Assembly (NCBI GenBank): GCA_034509425.1
Contig: JAVTVJ010000822.1
Span: 310,001 to 374,000 of the forward strand
DNA from: Eopsaltria australis
Lineage: Eukaryota > Chordata > Aves > Passeriformes > Petroicidae
Length of the DNA stretch: 64,000 bases
Direction: 5' to 3'
In this document: positions 35,236-48,060 of the stretch, in pieces
How positions within the stretch are numbered: position 1 is the stretch's first letter
Layout of the letters: every line of letters starts with the position of its first letter
Program-made: the position numbers and the translations under genes
The notes under the pieces: model-generated
What the model saw: only the letters and a program-made list of their open reading frames with translations
Databases searched by the model: none
Told to the model about the DNA's origin: nothing

Positions 35236-35964
35236 TGCTCTTTGACATTATCTAAACCCTCCCACAGAAAAAAAACAAGAAGTCCACTCACATACTTACA
35301 ATTTATGTTCCATTGACTGAGTTTAAGATGAGGTTTGAGAGAAATCTCACCAGACAACACAAAAAAATCTGTGGGTAGAGGATTTTCTCAGGGTGAAGCA
35401 TCAGAAGTCCTGGTCCTTCCTCCTCCCCCCCTCACTCTCCCTGTAACTCCAGGGCTGCGCCTTAAATTGGATCAGCAAATGATCCGAGTTTAAAAAAATA
35501 AAACCTGAAGGTTTGTTGTGCTCTGAGTTCCTTAATCCGGATAATTCCATCTGTCCTGCTCACAGCAAACCCCCAAACTCTGGGATCTGCACCCTGGGGG
35601 CTGCAGCAGGGAGCAGGAGCCGAGGGGAAAGGCTTGGAGCGTTTTTGCTGATGGCAGAAATGTTTGTGCAGCCTCCCCCCTGCATTTGGAGAGCCATTAA
35701 AGCCCTGTGATCAATGCAGTTCTTAATTATTTGCACTTCAGTGCTTTATGCAGATAAACTCATCAGCACTTGAGACACTCCTGTCATCTGCTCACTTGGA
35801 AATTGGGGATTTGTGGCACTGGAGTTGCCTCTCACGCTGAACTCAGTGATTTGTGAGCAAGATTTAGTCTCCTCCTAAGGAAATCAGCTGCTGCTGGCCT
35901 TGGATGTTCCTGTGAGTTGGTTTTTGGCTGCTCAGGTCAGGTACCCATGGGGAGTTTTGTTTTA
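35236..35964. other. Intergenic
   Basis: No gene or repeat was recognised. Confidence 0.5.
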
Positions 35965-36110
35965 TTTCCATCCCTGGCAGTGCCCAAGGCCAGGTTGGAT
36001 GGGGCTTGGAGCACCCTGGGGCAGTGGGAGGTGTCCCTGCCCATGGCAAGGGTGGCACTGGATGATCCTGAAGGCCCTTTTCAACCCAACCCATTCTAAG
36101 ATTCTCTGAA
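35965..36110 (+). mobile_element. CR1 3' fragment (sense)
   Basis: CATCCCTGGCAGTGCCCAAG, GGTTGGATGGGGCTTGGAGC, GGGCAGTGGGAGGTGTCCCT and CCCATTCTAAGATTCTCTGA at the end. Confidence 0.92.
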
Positions 36111-37259
36111 TATGTGCAGGAAAAAAAAAAAATAGCATTCCTTAGCAGTCCATGCTGTTTCATCAGTAAAATAAACTCTAATTAAGACTTCTGGGAAAGG
36201 AAGGAAGTCTCCCATGATGCTGCAGCCCAGTTTCCATCCGTGGATCTGGATATCAACAGAAATCATCCTTTCCCATAGAAAATTATCACACAAAATCAGA
36301 GTTAATTAAATTATTTCTGTGGTCCTGATGTCCACTGTGGTGTCTCAGGTCACAGATGATGTTGTCCCTTTTCCTCTTTAAATCAGCCCAAAATCATCAC
36401 TGAACTGAGCCTTTGGCCCCTCCAGGGAATTCCCACCCGGCAGTGGAGATGGACCTGCTGAGGAAGCAGCTCACAGGGAAAAAATTGTTCTAAACCACAT
36501 GAAAATGGGGGGTTTTTTTAGGATTCGTGCTGATAGCAGGGCCTGAAACCTTGCAAGAATTCTGCCTCCCCTGTAAATTAAACCTGTGACCATCAAGATC
36601 ACTTTTTATGCCAATCCAGGCAAATTAAAACTTCCCTGGTATCACACAGGAAGAGCCTGTTCAAGAATCACCACTTACATTTTCTTTTCTCCCTAACTGC
36701 ATTTATCTTCAGGAATCACCACTTACATTTTCTTTTTTCCCTAGCTGCATTTATCCTCAGGATGATCCTCCAGTATTGACCTGTTGTAAGACACACTTGC
36801 TTTGTGTCAGGACAATTATTTGCAGTTACAAATAAGTAAATAAAAAATTCAAAAAAAGGCAAGACCCATCCTGTACTGTGCTCGCCTCTCTCATTTAACT
36901 TCTAATTGCTTTTATTGACAATTTCTCCTTCCTTCCCTGGAGTGGTGAGGTCATTAAGCAAATCTGCCTTTTTTCTGTACAAAATGATAATTTAACTGAT
37001 TAAACCCCTTGCATTGTCAATACACTTCCAAGAGAGATTCCCACCCCACACACCACACTGGGATTTTGTTTCCATCTGAGGACATTTCAGAGTGTTTCAT
37101 GACAAATAGGATGCTATTGGCTTTCCCCCTGTTTCAGGTTTTGTATCCATCTCTTTAGAAAATGACACTTGGGGTCATTAAAAATGCAGCACAGCTCTGT
37201 CAGTCACTTTTCCAAGCAGGTGTTATCAGTTTTACACTTGATCTCACAAACACTGGCAG
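36111..37259. other. Intergenic with a 48-bp duplication
   Basis: No gene was recognised. It contains an A12 run at 36121 and the 48-bp tandem duplication at 36663-36760. Confidence 0.5.
36663..36760. repeat. 48-bp tandem duplication
   Basis: AATCACCACTTACATTTTCT begins at 36666 and again at 36714. The following CCCTAACTGCATTTATCTTC and CCCTAGCTGCATTTATCCTC differ by two bases. Confidence 0.95.
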
Positions 37260-37352
37260 GTACCAGTGACAGGACAAAAGGAAGTGGCCAGGGGAGGTTT
37301 AGATTGGATATTAGGCAAAAATTCTTCATGGAAAAGGTTATCAAGCATTAAA
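37260..37352 (+). mobile_element. CR1 internal 3' UTR fragment (sense)
   Basis: AGTGACAGGACAAAAGGAAG, TTTAGATTGGATATTAGGCA and CATGGAAAAGGTTATCAAGC match the CR1 region upstream of the terminal 150 bp. The terminus is missing, so this copy is broken at both ends. Confidence 0.85.
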
Positions 37353-39227
37353 ATATTTAATTTCATTATCTTAGAAATGGTTTCTGCCCTGAAAGAGGGG
37401 ACAGACACAGCTGGGGGCTCCTTGGGGCAGGCACAAAACTCAGTTTCCTTCCCATTTTGTGCTTTCCAGCAGGCAATAAAAGAGCAGCAAGCCCCTGATG
37501 GTCTCTTTAACACAGGCTGGAAAAGGAGGGAGTTTCCAAGCAATGCTGTTGTCACCTTGTGACAGCCAGCCCAGAATATTCTGGAGATGCCTAAAGAGAA
37601 GCTGCTTCACACAAATTTATCCTGCAGCTGCCTTTCACTCATCCTGTGCTGTGCTCACAACCGAGGAATGAGCTAAGATTGAAAGATTTGGGGCAAATTG
37701 GAGAAAATCCCATAATATTCCATTATAACTCCATTATATCCTCCACCCCAACCCTGCACAGCCTTTATTTTTATGTCCCATCCAATTTGACTTTCAGTCC
37801 CTGGAGCCTGGAACAGACATTTTGGAAAGATCTGCTCAAAAACCTCTTTGATTCCTGAAGCTGGGAAGTTCTCCTCAATTTTGCTACCTTTTTGTTAATC
37901 CCCAAATTTTTATTTCTGTCATTCTTAAACAATAGATTGCATGACTCAAGTTCCCTTTTTTTTGTTTCATTTCTATTTATATCCTTTAAAAGAAAAAAGT
38001 TTACTCTTCCATCTTCACACAAAGAATTTAATGGAAGAGTGAAGTGAGCTCCTGCTCGGCTCCTCCAGGAGTTCTGGCAAAGCTCTCAGACAAGAGGGAG
38101 GCTTATTAGATGCTAAATGAGCTTCATTTCAAATTGAAAACATTTTCTGTCTTGTTGTTTTAATTCAAGTCATTAGCTGTACCTGAGTTGAAATTAGCTA
38201 CATTTTCCTGAACTTCTGAAGTATTTTTGAACTCTCTTTCAAATTCCTTTATCTGAGCGTATCTCGTGTCCCTTTTGTGATGCTCTGCCGTGTTCATTAG
38301 ATACTGGGGACCATCTGTTAGAAATTTGCCCAGAACAAATCCAGTCTGAGCAAGATAAGGAGGCAGAACTCTGACTTTCCCTGAGCTAATAGCTCACATT
38401 TTGGTGAAAAGGTTGGAATCAGCTGCACTTGAGATTTTCACCCCGTTTCAGGAAGACGGCAACGGTGGTTAATTAAAATAAGAAGACATTTCTTTAGTCT
38501 CCAAAGAATGTTTGTAAATCACAGATGAAATTGGAAGTAATTTGTCACTGATGCTCTATGAAATTCAGCTGTAGATCCATCTGGCCGTGGTGCTTCAGGA
38601 GGCAATATTGCTCGCAGGGCACTTTTTATTGCTTATCTCTCCTGGGGGTTATCTAAGCATTGCCTCGATAATGCTGGCAGCTCTATTTCAGCCACAAAAT
38701 AATAAATGGCTCCTATTTCTGCTCTCTGTAATTCACAAGGAGGTTAAAAAAAAAAAAAATCTTTATTCATTTGTCTCCTCTAACTTTTTGCATATAACCT
38801 CTTCCAAGTTGGGTTTGTTATCCTTTAGGTGGCTGTGGGAGATGTGGGCTCTGGGATGTTCACCTGCCTTTGTGCAGAGCCAAAATTAAATAACAGCAGA
38901 GTGGAGCTCATTTAGAAAATGAACCAGACAAATTTTTGGTCTGACACAACCTTGAGCTGCATTTCTCAAGCTCGGAGTGATATGGAAGGATTGATTCTGG
39001 ATATATTGATTTTAGCACATAGAAATACATTCAGGGATAGAGGTCATGCTTGGTGTTGTATATGAATACAAGTAAATGAGCCAGAAATATTTAGGTTTGT
39101 ATTTTTTTGACAGATAGACATCTAATCAGGTGAGTTTGAAGCCCAATTAGGGGTTGCACAGAGGTGGTAGCTTGGAAAAATACAAGTTTTCCAATTAAAC
39201 CTTGCTTTGATGCCAAACAAGTCTGGA
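37353..39227. other. Intergenic, including an AT-rich block that may be conserved
   Basis: No gene was recognised. Sequence 38040-38730 is complex and AT-rich. It includes GATA-type TTATCTC and TTATCTA cores at about 38632-38655. Confidence 0.45.
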
Positions 39228-39520
39228 TCATAGAATCCCAGAATGGTTTGGGTTGGGAGGGACTTAAAGCCCATCCAGTGCCACCCCTGCCATGGCAGGG
39301 ACACCTTCCACTGTCCCAGGCTGCTCCGAGCCCCAGTGTCCAACCTGGCCTTGGGCACTGCCAGGGATCCAGGGGCAGCCACAGCTTCTCTGGGCACCCA
39401 GGGCCTTCTCACTCTCACAGGGAGGAATTCCTTCCCAATATCCCAACCAAAGCCACTCTCTGGCAGTCCAAACCCCCTCAAAGAGGTCCCTCTCCAGCTC
39501 TCCTGTACTCAAACCAATGA
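39228..39520 (-). mobile_element. CR1 3' fragment (antisense)
   Basis: ATAGAATCCCAGAATGGTTT, GGGTTGGGAGGGACTTAAAG, CCATGGCAGGGACACCTTCC and CAGCTTCTCTGGGCACCCAG, then AATTCCTTCCCAATATCCCA. Confidence 0.93.
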
Positions 39521-42204
39521 GGTTTTGGCCAGGAGGGCTGTGCCAGGAGCTGCAAGTGACCCAGTTTTACCCAGTATTCTCTCCCTGCCTCTTCCTCCTG
39601 TTCTGCCCAGGACAAGAACCGCAGGAAATGTAAAAAATGGGGGAATATCGTTGTAAAAGAGCATTTTAGTATGAGACACCAGCACAGAAACCCTGCTAAA
39701 TGCTCAGGTAGATTTAAGTCGAGCCTATCTCCCGCCCCAGTGAGAGCCTCTCTCAGTGTGACCCTGTGGTGGCACCTGGCTCCAGGTGCCCTCTGCCCTG
39801 GGCTCAGAGATTCCAAATGTGCTCCTGGTGCTCACCTGGGCCTGGTTTCCATAGAAAACCTGCTCTGAAACTCAGCTCAGGTAAAGATTTTTCCCCTGCC
39901 CGCAGTTCAGGGGGAGGAATTGCTCCCAGAGGTCCTGAGTGCTGTTTACTGTTTTTGCTGCTTTTCCATTAGATAAATCTGACAACTCCTGTTGCCAGGG
40001 TTTCATCCCACTCTGAGCCACACACCAGGGTTGCTCACTGGGGTATAAAACACATTTTGCAGGGCCAGCCTCTGACCCGCTGCTGTCAATGAGATCTTCC
40101 AGTGAAAACCTCAGAAAAAAAAAAAAATCCAAGCCCTGCATTTCAAGGGAAATTATTTGATTTTTAAATTTCTAGTAGTTTTCAAATATTACTAAAACAA
40201 TCACTCACCTGCTTCCCCATCCCTCCCCAACAGAGGAAAACAAATCCCAGCCAAATCTGGGGTTTTTTTTCAGGTATTAATGCAGTGTAACAGTGTTGAA
40301 ATCCCAGAGCAAGCCCAGCAGGGAATATCAGGAGACCTGAGGTCAGATTTGCTCCTTCCCAGGCTGTTCACTTCCAGCCCAATGCAAGAGAATCAGATGA
40401 AAAATAGAGGTGTGATTTGTGTGTTCAAGCCCAAATAAATACAAGGATGTGCTGGAATCTAAAATTCCAGAGGGCAGGGGCAGTGTCAGGGATCCACAGC
40501 AGCTGAGCAGAGAGAGGGGAAGAGCTCTGGAATGGGATTTGGGGGAGTGGGGAGCACTGGGAGCACTGGGATTGCTGGTGGGAAGTTCCCCCTCTCATCC
40601 TGGTGTGCTGCCTGCTGATAAAGTGCCATTCCCTGGGAAAAGTCACGGAACAGCAAATGAGGGAATGAGAGGAGCTCACTTGGGGCTCAGTCTCTCCTCT
40701 GGATGCACATGAGCTCACATATGCAGGAGCTAATTTTACAAGGGGTGTTACACACTGGAGGAGCCTCGAGTAGCTCTTGGATTGCTGCAAAGCAAATCTG
40801 AATATGCTCCTTTGAATTCCAGAGACCAAATTTGGGTTTGGTTGCATTCCAGTCCTTTAATCTTTCAATATTCATTAATATTTCCATGAATAATTTTTTG
40901 TACATCACTGACATGTGGGTGCTCTTCCTTCATCTGTTTTGACTTTCATATTTCCTATTTTTTAGTTATTTTTTTTATATTGTCTATCATAAAAGCAACC
41001 CACATCACTCAGATGACCAATTCCTCACTGTAAACAGCAAATAATTCAATAATTTCAGGAGTCTGCTGCAAGCAGCCATGTGCAGGGAGAGGTCTGGCCT
41101 GGTAATTAACATCTTATTAAAAACTATTAATAATAAATACACCTGCAGCAATGCTGAGCAGATCACAGAAATCAGAAGCAGAAAAATTACTCAGTTACTT
41201 CAATAATTTATTTCCAAAGAGTCAATCCATGAGTTCAGCTTGCTGTTTGTGACTTAGATAAGAGGGACGGGGGGGAAATATTTGGGGCTCAAATGGATCT
41301 TGCAAATGGGTTGAAACACCATTTTATTAAAAGATTTCTGTGGATGTGAAAATACTGTAATGTTACCACAGCTTTGATGGTTTCAAGTGATTTTGCCTTT
41401 GCAGTTGGAACCACTGATTTTTAACTTTAAGTATCAGTTCTAAACTAAAGAAAAACAACTGTTTTCCTATCCCCCCGATATAGAAAAGAAAAATTGCATT
41501 GTAAGCAGGAGAAATCGAATCCAGAATAGCAGAAAGCAAATCCAAACAATCACAAATGTATTCTTTTTCCAAAAAAATGAGATTTATTAGCCAATCTCTG
41601 GGTGTTATTAAGCTGGATGGAGGGCAGCAGCATTATTGTGTTTTGCAGCACTGTTCAGGAGGGTTGGAAATCTACAGCTATGCAGAAATGGAAAAGCCCA
41701 TGGAGGAATAACCACTTGAAATAATTCAGTGGGATGGGGAAGGGCTGGGTTGCACGGGGGTTTGGTGTTAGCAGCTGTGGGAAGGTTTGGTTTTCCTGCA
41801 GAGAGAGCAGGGAAAGGCTGGGGCTGTTGTGTGTTTGTTGTGATTTATGGATGTCCCTCCACTCTTGTCCTGGTGAAAGCAGAGACACCAAAGTGTCCAT
41901 GGATTCCAGGGTCAGGTGATGGATTCAGCTTCTTCACCTGTGGAATTCAATCTGCTGCTACAGGAGATATCAGGGCTGTGATAAAGATTCAACAAAGATA
42001 TTTGAGATATTTGAGAAGTTTCTCCTTCAAACAGCGGGCACGGAAAAGTGTGGGAGATTTTATTGGGACAATCCCATTAAATTTGTTCTTACAGTCTTGC
42101 TATGGTGGGAGAAAATGTAAAATTCAAGTTCTGTTAAATTTTTCTCTAGAAAATTTAAAAATCAGCTGGGTAAGAGCTGGTGTAGTTTGTACAAACTTTA
42201 AAAA
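39521..42204. other. Intergenic
   Basis: No gene was recognised. The 204-codon frame at 41729-42343 runs into CR1 and has no known domain. Confidence 0.5.
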
Positions 42205-42418
42205 GGGAATAAGGCAAGAGGAGCTGACCTCAAGCTGCACCAGGGAAAGATTAGGGTGGGTAGCTGGAAAAATTTCTTCACCAAAAGTGTTGGAGAAGGT
42301 TTTCCAAAGAAGTGCTGGAGCCACCAGCCCTGCGGGTATTTAAATGGCTCAGCAGTGCCGAGGAATGGTTGGACTAAATGATCTTAAAGGTCTTTTCCGA
42401 GCCGAACGATTCCGTGCT
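42205..42418 (+). mobile_element. CR1 3' fragment (sense, older type)
   Basis: AATTTCTTCACCAAAAGTGT, GTATTTAAATGGCTCAGCAG and AATGATCTTAAAGGTCTTTT followed by CCGAGCCGAACGATTCCGTG are the terminal blocks of an older CR1 subfamily. Confidence 0.88.
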
Positions 42419-44574
42419 AATGTCAGCACTAATGACCCTGCCCATCCCTAATTCCTCGGGGTTTTTGCTTCCACCAAAACAATCTCAGTGTCCCGAGAGG
42501 TTTGGTTTGAATGCTTTAGGGGCAGATTCCTCTCCTGTGGGCAGATTTCCCTGCCTGGAACAAAATTGTTTGTCTCAGAGAGAGATGTGGCAGATCTCCA
42601 ACAGACAGATCCCATCCCATTGTCCATATGACAATCGATGCCTTATCAATATGTTTGATCTCCTGGAGGAGAATTTGAGCAGCTGGAAGGGATGGGCCGT
42701 CAAATCCAGCTGCCCCTGGGAGCGTCCAAGAAGCCACTGATTGGGATTTTTTGGGATGTTGTGTAGGACTCCAAGTCCTCAGGAAATGTGGAACATGGAA
42801 ATGTGAACATGGAAATGCAGGATTGTTGCTACACAACCCCCATGGGGATCAGAGGAATCAGCAGGGCTCCAAATGGATTAAAACTGGAACATTTCTCCTG
42901 ATTAAAGAACTCCAGAAGGCAGGAAAGAAATGCTCTCCAGGAGAGAAATGCTGCCCAGCCTAACAGGGGGGGTGTGGAGCTGGTGATGGATAGTGGGAGG
43001 TGTTGGCCAGAGCAGCAGAGCTTTCCCTCAGCTCAGCCCTTATTCCCCAGGATGGGTGGATGTAGGGATTTCTTGACAGAAACTCCTCCAGAAATACCAG
43101 CTACTGGAACCTGGAGTAAACAAAAAAGGAAAATAATTGTGCTTGGGGCTCCTCGCCAGGGCAGAGGCACTGGTGAGAACGTCCTTGCAGTCTTGGAGAA
43201 GGGTGGCAATGGGATGAAAGAATCTGCCTCCAATTCCAATTTTCTCCGTGGAGTAAATCATTCAGCCCTTGGAGCAAGGTAGAAAATCCCAGAGGAGCTC
43301 CAAGCAGGTGTTTTTCCTTCCAGCCCTTGCCATGTGTGGCCCTTTCCTTCCTTCAGGGCCCCACGGTTGTGAGCAGTGTGATCCATCCTTCATCTCATCC
43401 CAATGCAAAACCAGGGCATTAAATTGCAAATGGGAGATTTAATTAAAATGTTCCCCTTTCTGAGATCAATAATCGAGGTAAAATAGTTTCACTTTCCATT
43501 GATATATCTGTTTTTCCCCTCGTTGGAAACAAACTGTGAATTACACTTTCTAACATATTGCTTGCAAAAATGCTCCAAAAGCAAATTAAACCTTCTGGCA
43601 GCCTTTGATTCATTTTATATATTACATGGAATAACTTAACAGATATATTAGAATACAGCACAAAATAACGTAATTAGGCACAGTTTCATGTCTAGAGTTT
43701 GCAAGTGTGGAAGAAACTTTTTAAGCATTTAACTCATTTAGTAAAACTCAAGTGCTACAGAGGAAATTGTGAGTATTTTGATCTATATAGAGTTTGATTC
43801 CAAACTCTCAGCTCTCAGCAGAGCTCACTTTATAAAGTAACTTCTAATTTATATTCTGTGTTAATGTCAAGGAACTAAATCAGAAATCCAGAAGCAATTA
43901 TACATAATAAGGTGGAAACAGTGGAATAAAGTCTGTCAGGTAATTTCAATCAAAATCCTTAACACTGGTGCTATCTGAGCACTCCTCTCTGCACAGAGAA
44001 CTTACAGCAGCCTTGCATTTTATTTATTTAAATTTTAATAATACTAGATCTCATGAGAGGTTTGGTTTTTTTTTTTAAATCTCAGAGTTAGTGCAAGACC
44101 TTCAATTTAATTTTGTGCTTGTGGGTCTTAACTAGGAATGCTTTAATTTCTGTGGGATTGTGCAAGTCCAGAGCTGGAACAGAACCACTCTGGCACTTCA
44201 TTCCCCTAAATGAGATCCTGGCTTTAGGAAAGATCATAGTGAAACTCTGTCAATTTATCTATATACAAAGATTCAATCTACCAGAATTCTACCGAGATTT
44301 TTTCAATATTTGGGCCATTTCATTATGAAAAATAAGTACTGCTTGCTTAATGCATGAGAGTATTTCTCATTTTGAGAGCAAAGAAAAGAGCTGGGAATAA
44401 TGTTTATCGCACAGGACTGTCTCAGTCAGAGTTCCTGCACTGATTCCTCTCTGTGTTTGCCTTTGGGAGGTGTGAAGGGAGGGTTTGGGTGTCTCCAAGA
44501 TAGCTGGAAGGGATTCTGATTTGTGAATTCACCACGAGCAAGGAGTGTTTGAGCTTCACTGTGTTTGAAATGAG
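42419..44574. other. Intergenic
   Basis: No gene was recognised. Sequence 43430-44060 is AT-rich and repeat-free. Confidence 0.5.
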
Positions 44575-44855
44575 CCTGGAGTGACAGGACAAGGGGAATG
44601 GCTTTAAACTGACAGGGAGCAGATTTAGATGAGATATTTGGGAGAAATTCTTCCCTGTGAGGGTGGGGAGGCCTTGGCACAGGGTGCCCAGAGAAGCTGT
44701 GGCTGCCCTTGGATCCCTGGAAGTGTCCAAGGCCAGGCTGGAAGGGGTTTGGAGCAGCTTGGGACAGTGGAAGGTGTTCCTGCCATGGCAGGGGGTGGAA
44801 GGGGATGATTTTTAGGTCCTCTCCCAACCCAAACCCTTCTGTGTTCTCTGATTCC
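44575..44855 (+). mobile_element. CR1 3' fragment (sense)
   Basis: AGTGACAGGACAAGGGGAAT, GGGTGCCCAGAGAAGCTGTG, CCAAGGCCAGGCTGGAAGGG and CCCAACCCAAACCCTTCTGT give about 280 bp of contiguous CR1 3' UTR. Confidence 0.94.
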
Positions 44856-46040
44856 TTTCATTCAAAACCTGCAGCTCAGTTTTACCCTCAGCCACAGGAT
44901 CTGAGTTCAGTTTTCACCTTGGGGCCCATCATTCTTCCTGTGCTGTGCAGACCAGAGTCTTCTCCTGAGTCCTGCACCGACCAAATCACATCTTTCCAAA
45001 GGCAGGAGCCACTCCGAGGTGCTGAAGTGATCCAAAAGTCATTACAAAGAACCATAATCACATTTCCCTTCACTACAGTTCACTTCTTCTCTCTAAAACT
45101 CTGATGCATGACAAAAAACAAAAAAAGAAAAGCAAGGTGAAGAGCACAGCAATCAAGCATGGCAAGTCTCCACGTTGTTACTTCAATGATGCGCAATCTG
45201 TTTGCTATCCAAGCCCTGTAAACAGACTAATATTTCCCCAAGTATGGGATAAATCAGCCATTTAGAAGCAGCGAAGAGAAAATGATGAAGCTCCAAGTGA
45301 GTTGTGAAGCAGTGAATAAGGATGTATTACACCACGGGAAACCATCAATATTTGTTTATTGTGTCAGTGTGAGGAATAAATCTGCGGGCTAATTTGTATT
45401 CTCTTCAGTTAATTCCGCTGTTCCAGGCCGAGGTTTTGTGTTTCTGTTGGAGCCTGCAGAGGTGCAGGATGGTGCTGTCAGGTGTTCCTGGGTGGTGCTG
45501 ATGCCTTAGGATTTCAGCTTTTCTATTTTCCATCTATTCGTAACCCTTCAGTTCTTTAGTGTAGAACTCTAAACTCCATCTCCAGTCCCAGCTGCTGCTC
45601 TCCCATTTTGCTCACACACAACAATTCCTCTCCAGGCCTGGCAGCCAAGGACACCTGAGTGTCTCAGGCCCTGAGAGATGGGAACAAAAGTGAGTTGGGG
45701 GGAGCAAACTTGGGGTAAATGACTTCATTAGCTGAAGCTGGAATTGGGAGATGAACCCCCAATATGCAAATGGACCAAACTTATCAAAGTGTGAAACCCA
45801 TGACCCATTGTCCATTTTTGGTTCGTCTGCCCAAAATGTACCTGAAGGCCCTTCAATAAATAGAAATGCTTTTTATTCCCTTAATTCAGTCTGGCCTCTT
45901 TTTAGGCAGCCCCAAAAGTCACCAGACCCAGGCATTATCCAAGGGCCCTTCCTGAGGTGTCACTGCCACACTCAGCATCTCTTTGTCTCCCTAAGCAGTG
46001 AATTTATCTGATAACATCAAGATTCTTGGCGTTATCACCA
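44856..46040. other. Intergenic, including an AT-rich block that may be conserved
   Basis: No gene was recognised. Sequence 45160-45430 is repeat-free and complex, with a forkhead-like TTGTTTATTGT at about 45353 and several TAAT cores. Confidence 0.45.
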
Positions 46041-46120
46041 AATCCCAGAATGGGTTGGGTTGGAAGGGTCCTTAAGGATGATCTTGGTCCAACCCCCTGC
46101 CATGGGCCAACCTCCTCACT
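46041..46120 (-). mobile_element. CR1 3' end fragment (antisense, about 80 bp)
   Basis: AAATCCCAGAATGGGTTGGG, TTGGAAGGGTCCTTAAGGAT and GGTCCAACCCCCTGCCATGG. Confidence 0.9.
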
Positions 46121-47879
46121 AAATTAATTAAACTGCCATTAACAAATTGGCTCACAAAGTGCCTAATTGCCCTTGCTGAGGTGCCTCCTTTCACCAAGCC
46201 ACTGTTTTGACTCATGATGGATGTTTTTAAAGCTTGATTAGAACTACACGAGTTTATCTCCAGAGGGACCCAATCCCACCGATCCTTGATGGAGATGCCA
46301 CTCAGCACTACTAAAAGCGAGCTTTGCAGGGCCACCACTCTGCCACTGAGCTGTTGTGGATCTTTGGTCCTTTTATCTTTCCTTCTGTAGATAATTTTTT
46401 TTTTCTTAGTGAGATTTCCAGTTCCATTTTTGAACATAAAAGCTGTTGGCCCCAATGAGCTTCCAATGGCTCTTGGAAGTCAAAATCTGGATGGCTGAGT
46501 GCTTGTGAAGAGAAAAGGTAGGATTTTGAAACTTAGAAGATTTATAGCTCTAACAAAAAGGAAAAGATCTTACAAATTTTCATGCAACCAGCATGAGAAC
46601 GGAGTTAATTCTTCTTTGGCAATTCGAGTGAAATGAACATTTTATGACAACTGGGTGAGGAATCAGAGATATCTCATTTAGTTTCTGCTTCTCTCCAATT
46701 CTTCTGCCAACAAATTTTATCTGAATTGTTTGTTCATGAAAGGTTTTTATAAAGGGCTTTTTAAAACACTCATCTCAATATCCCGTTGTAAAGGGCTGCA
46801 AAGGTTAGGAGGGTTTGCTTTGAATCCCACCGTCATTTCTTCATTAATCATCCAATTTTTGGCATTTAATGAATGTCTGTTTGCAGGGAAAAAACCAAAA
46901 AGTTGGATTGGTTCTAATCAAATTGGACTAAAGGTATTTCAGGAAAGCAAAGAAAACAAACGCTGGTGTGACACGGAATAAACATGGAAGCAAAATTGAT
47001 CTACATCAAGTGGGGAAAAAGGAAATAAAATTATTTCATTGTATTAGTCATTTATTAAATCACAGATTTCTTGGTTAGTGACATTCAGCTGAAGGCTAAA
47101 GGCTTTCAATTCATATCCAAAATCCTCCGAGCTCCAAACTGCAAAATATTCCTCTTTCAATCTAAGTGCAGGTAATTAAGTAGGGTGTGGAAAAGTGAAG
47201 AATTATGAGTAAATTGAATTAATTAGTGGGTAGGTGATTTTATGCTTCAAGGAGTTAATTCAGAATGAAGCTTCTCCCTTCAGACAAATATTGATGGACA
47301 CTGAACTTTGGATTAAACTCTAAATGATGCCCATTTCTGAGAAGGCAGCAAGCACGAAATGCTTCAAGATGGAGCTGCCTCCAAGGAAGCCTTTAAATAC
47401 AAAAAACTAACCCAAAGATGAATTGGCAATAAATAATTGGTTATTCAGTTCTTCTTTTCTTTGTGACCCATGTGTCAAAGAAGTGGGTTTTTTAATTGTT
47501 TCTTTAATTGCAACAGTTTAATTAATGGATCTTACAAAAAAACAACTCCCACATAGTCTGTGTGTTGTAAATGATTCAGCGCAGATCATTTTTTGCCTAA
47601 TTTTCACAATTCACCATTGAAATTTACTGATAATAATGTCTTAATTTCAAAGTTTTTTCTGTCTCCCTTGAAGAAGAATGTTTTCAAGCAATGAAATTTT
47701 GTTTCTTGTGGGGTATTTGTTTCTCATTAATACTTGCACATTGTAAAATCAACCCCATTAGAAGCTCAATACTTTTAAATCTAAGTTCACCTTCTAAAGA
47801 ACTCTCAGTCATTGACAACATCTTCCAACAAGGTCTGCATTCTACAATAATTTTGTTTTGGTGGCAAATGTCAAATTTA
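46121..47879. other. Intergenic, AT-rich
   Basis: No gene or repeat was recognised. 46990-47660 is strongly AT-rich. Confidence 0.5.
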
Positions 47880-48060
47880 GCCCTTCCCACCTTCCATTAT
47901 CCAAGTTCCAATGTCCAACCTGGCCTTGGACACTGTCAGGGATCCAGGGGCAGCCACAGATTCTCTGGGAATTCCATCCCAGCCCCTCCCTACCCTCACG
48001 GTGAGGAATTCCTCCTCTAAATCTCTCCTCATTTAGATTAAAACACTTCCTCCTTCTCCC
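47880..48060 (-). mobile_element. CR1 fragment (antisense, lacking the terminus)
   Basis: CCAACCTGGCCTTGGACACT, GGGATCCAGGGGCAGCCACA, GATTCTCTGGGAATTCCATC and GAGGAATTCCTCCTCTAAAT. The terminal GGTTTGGGTTGGAAGG block and octamers are absent. Confidence 0.9.

Noticed and set aside
41729..42343. 204-codon frame (+)
   Set aside because: The last third is sense CR1 sequence; the rest has no motif.
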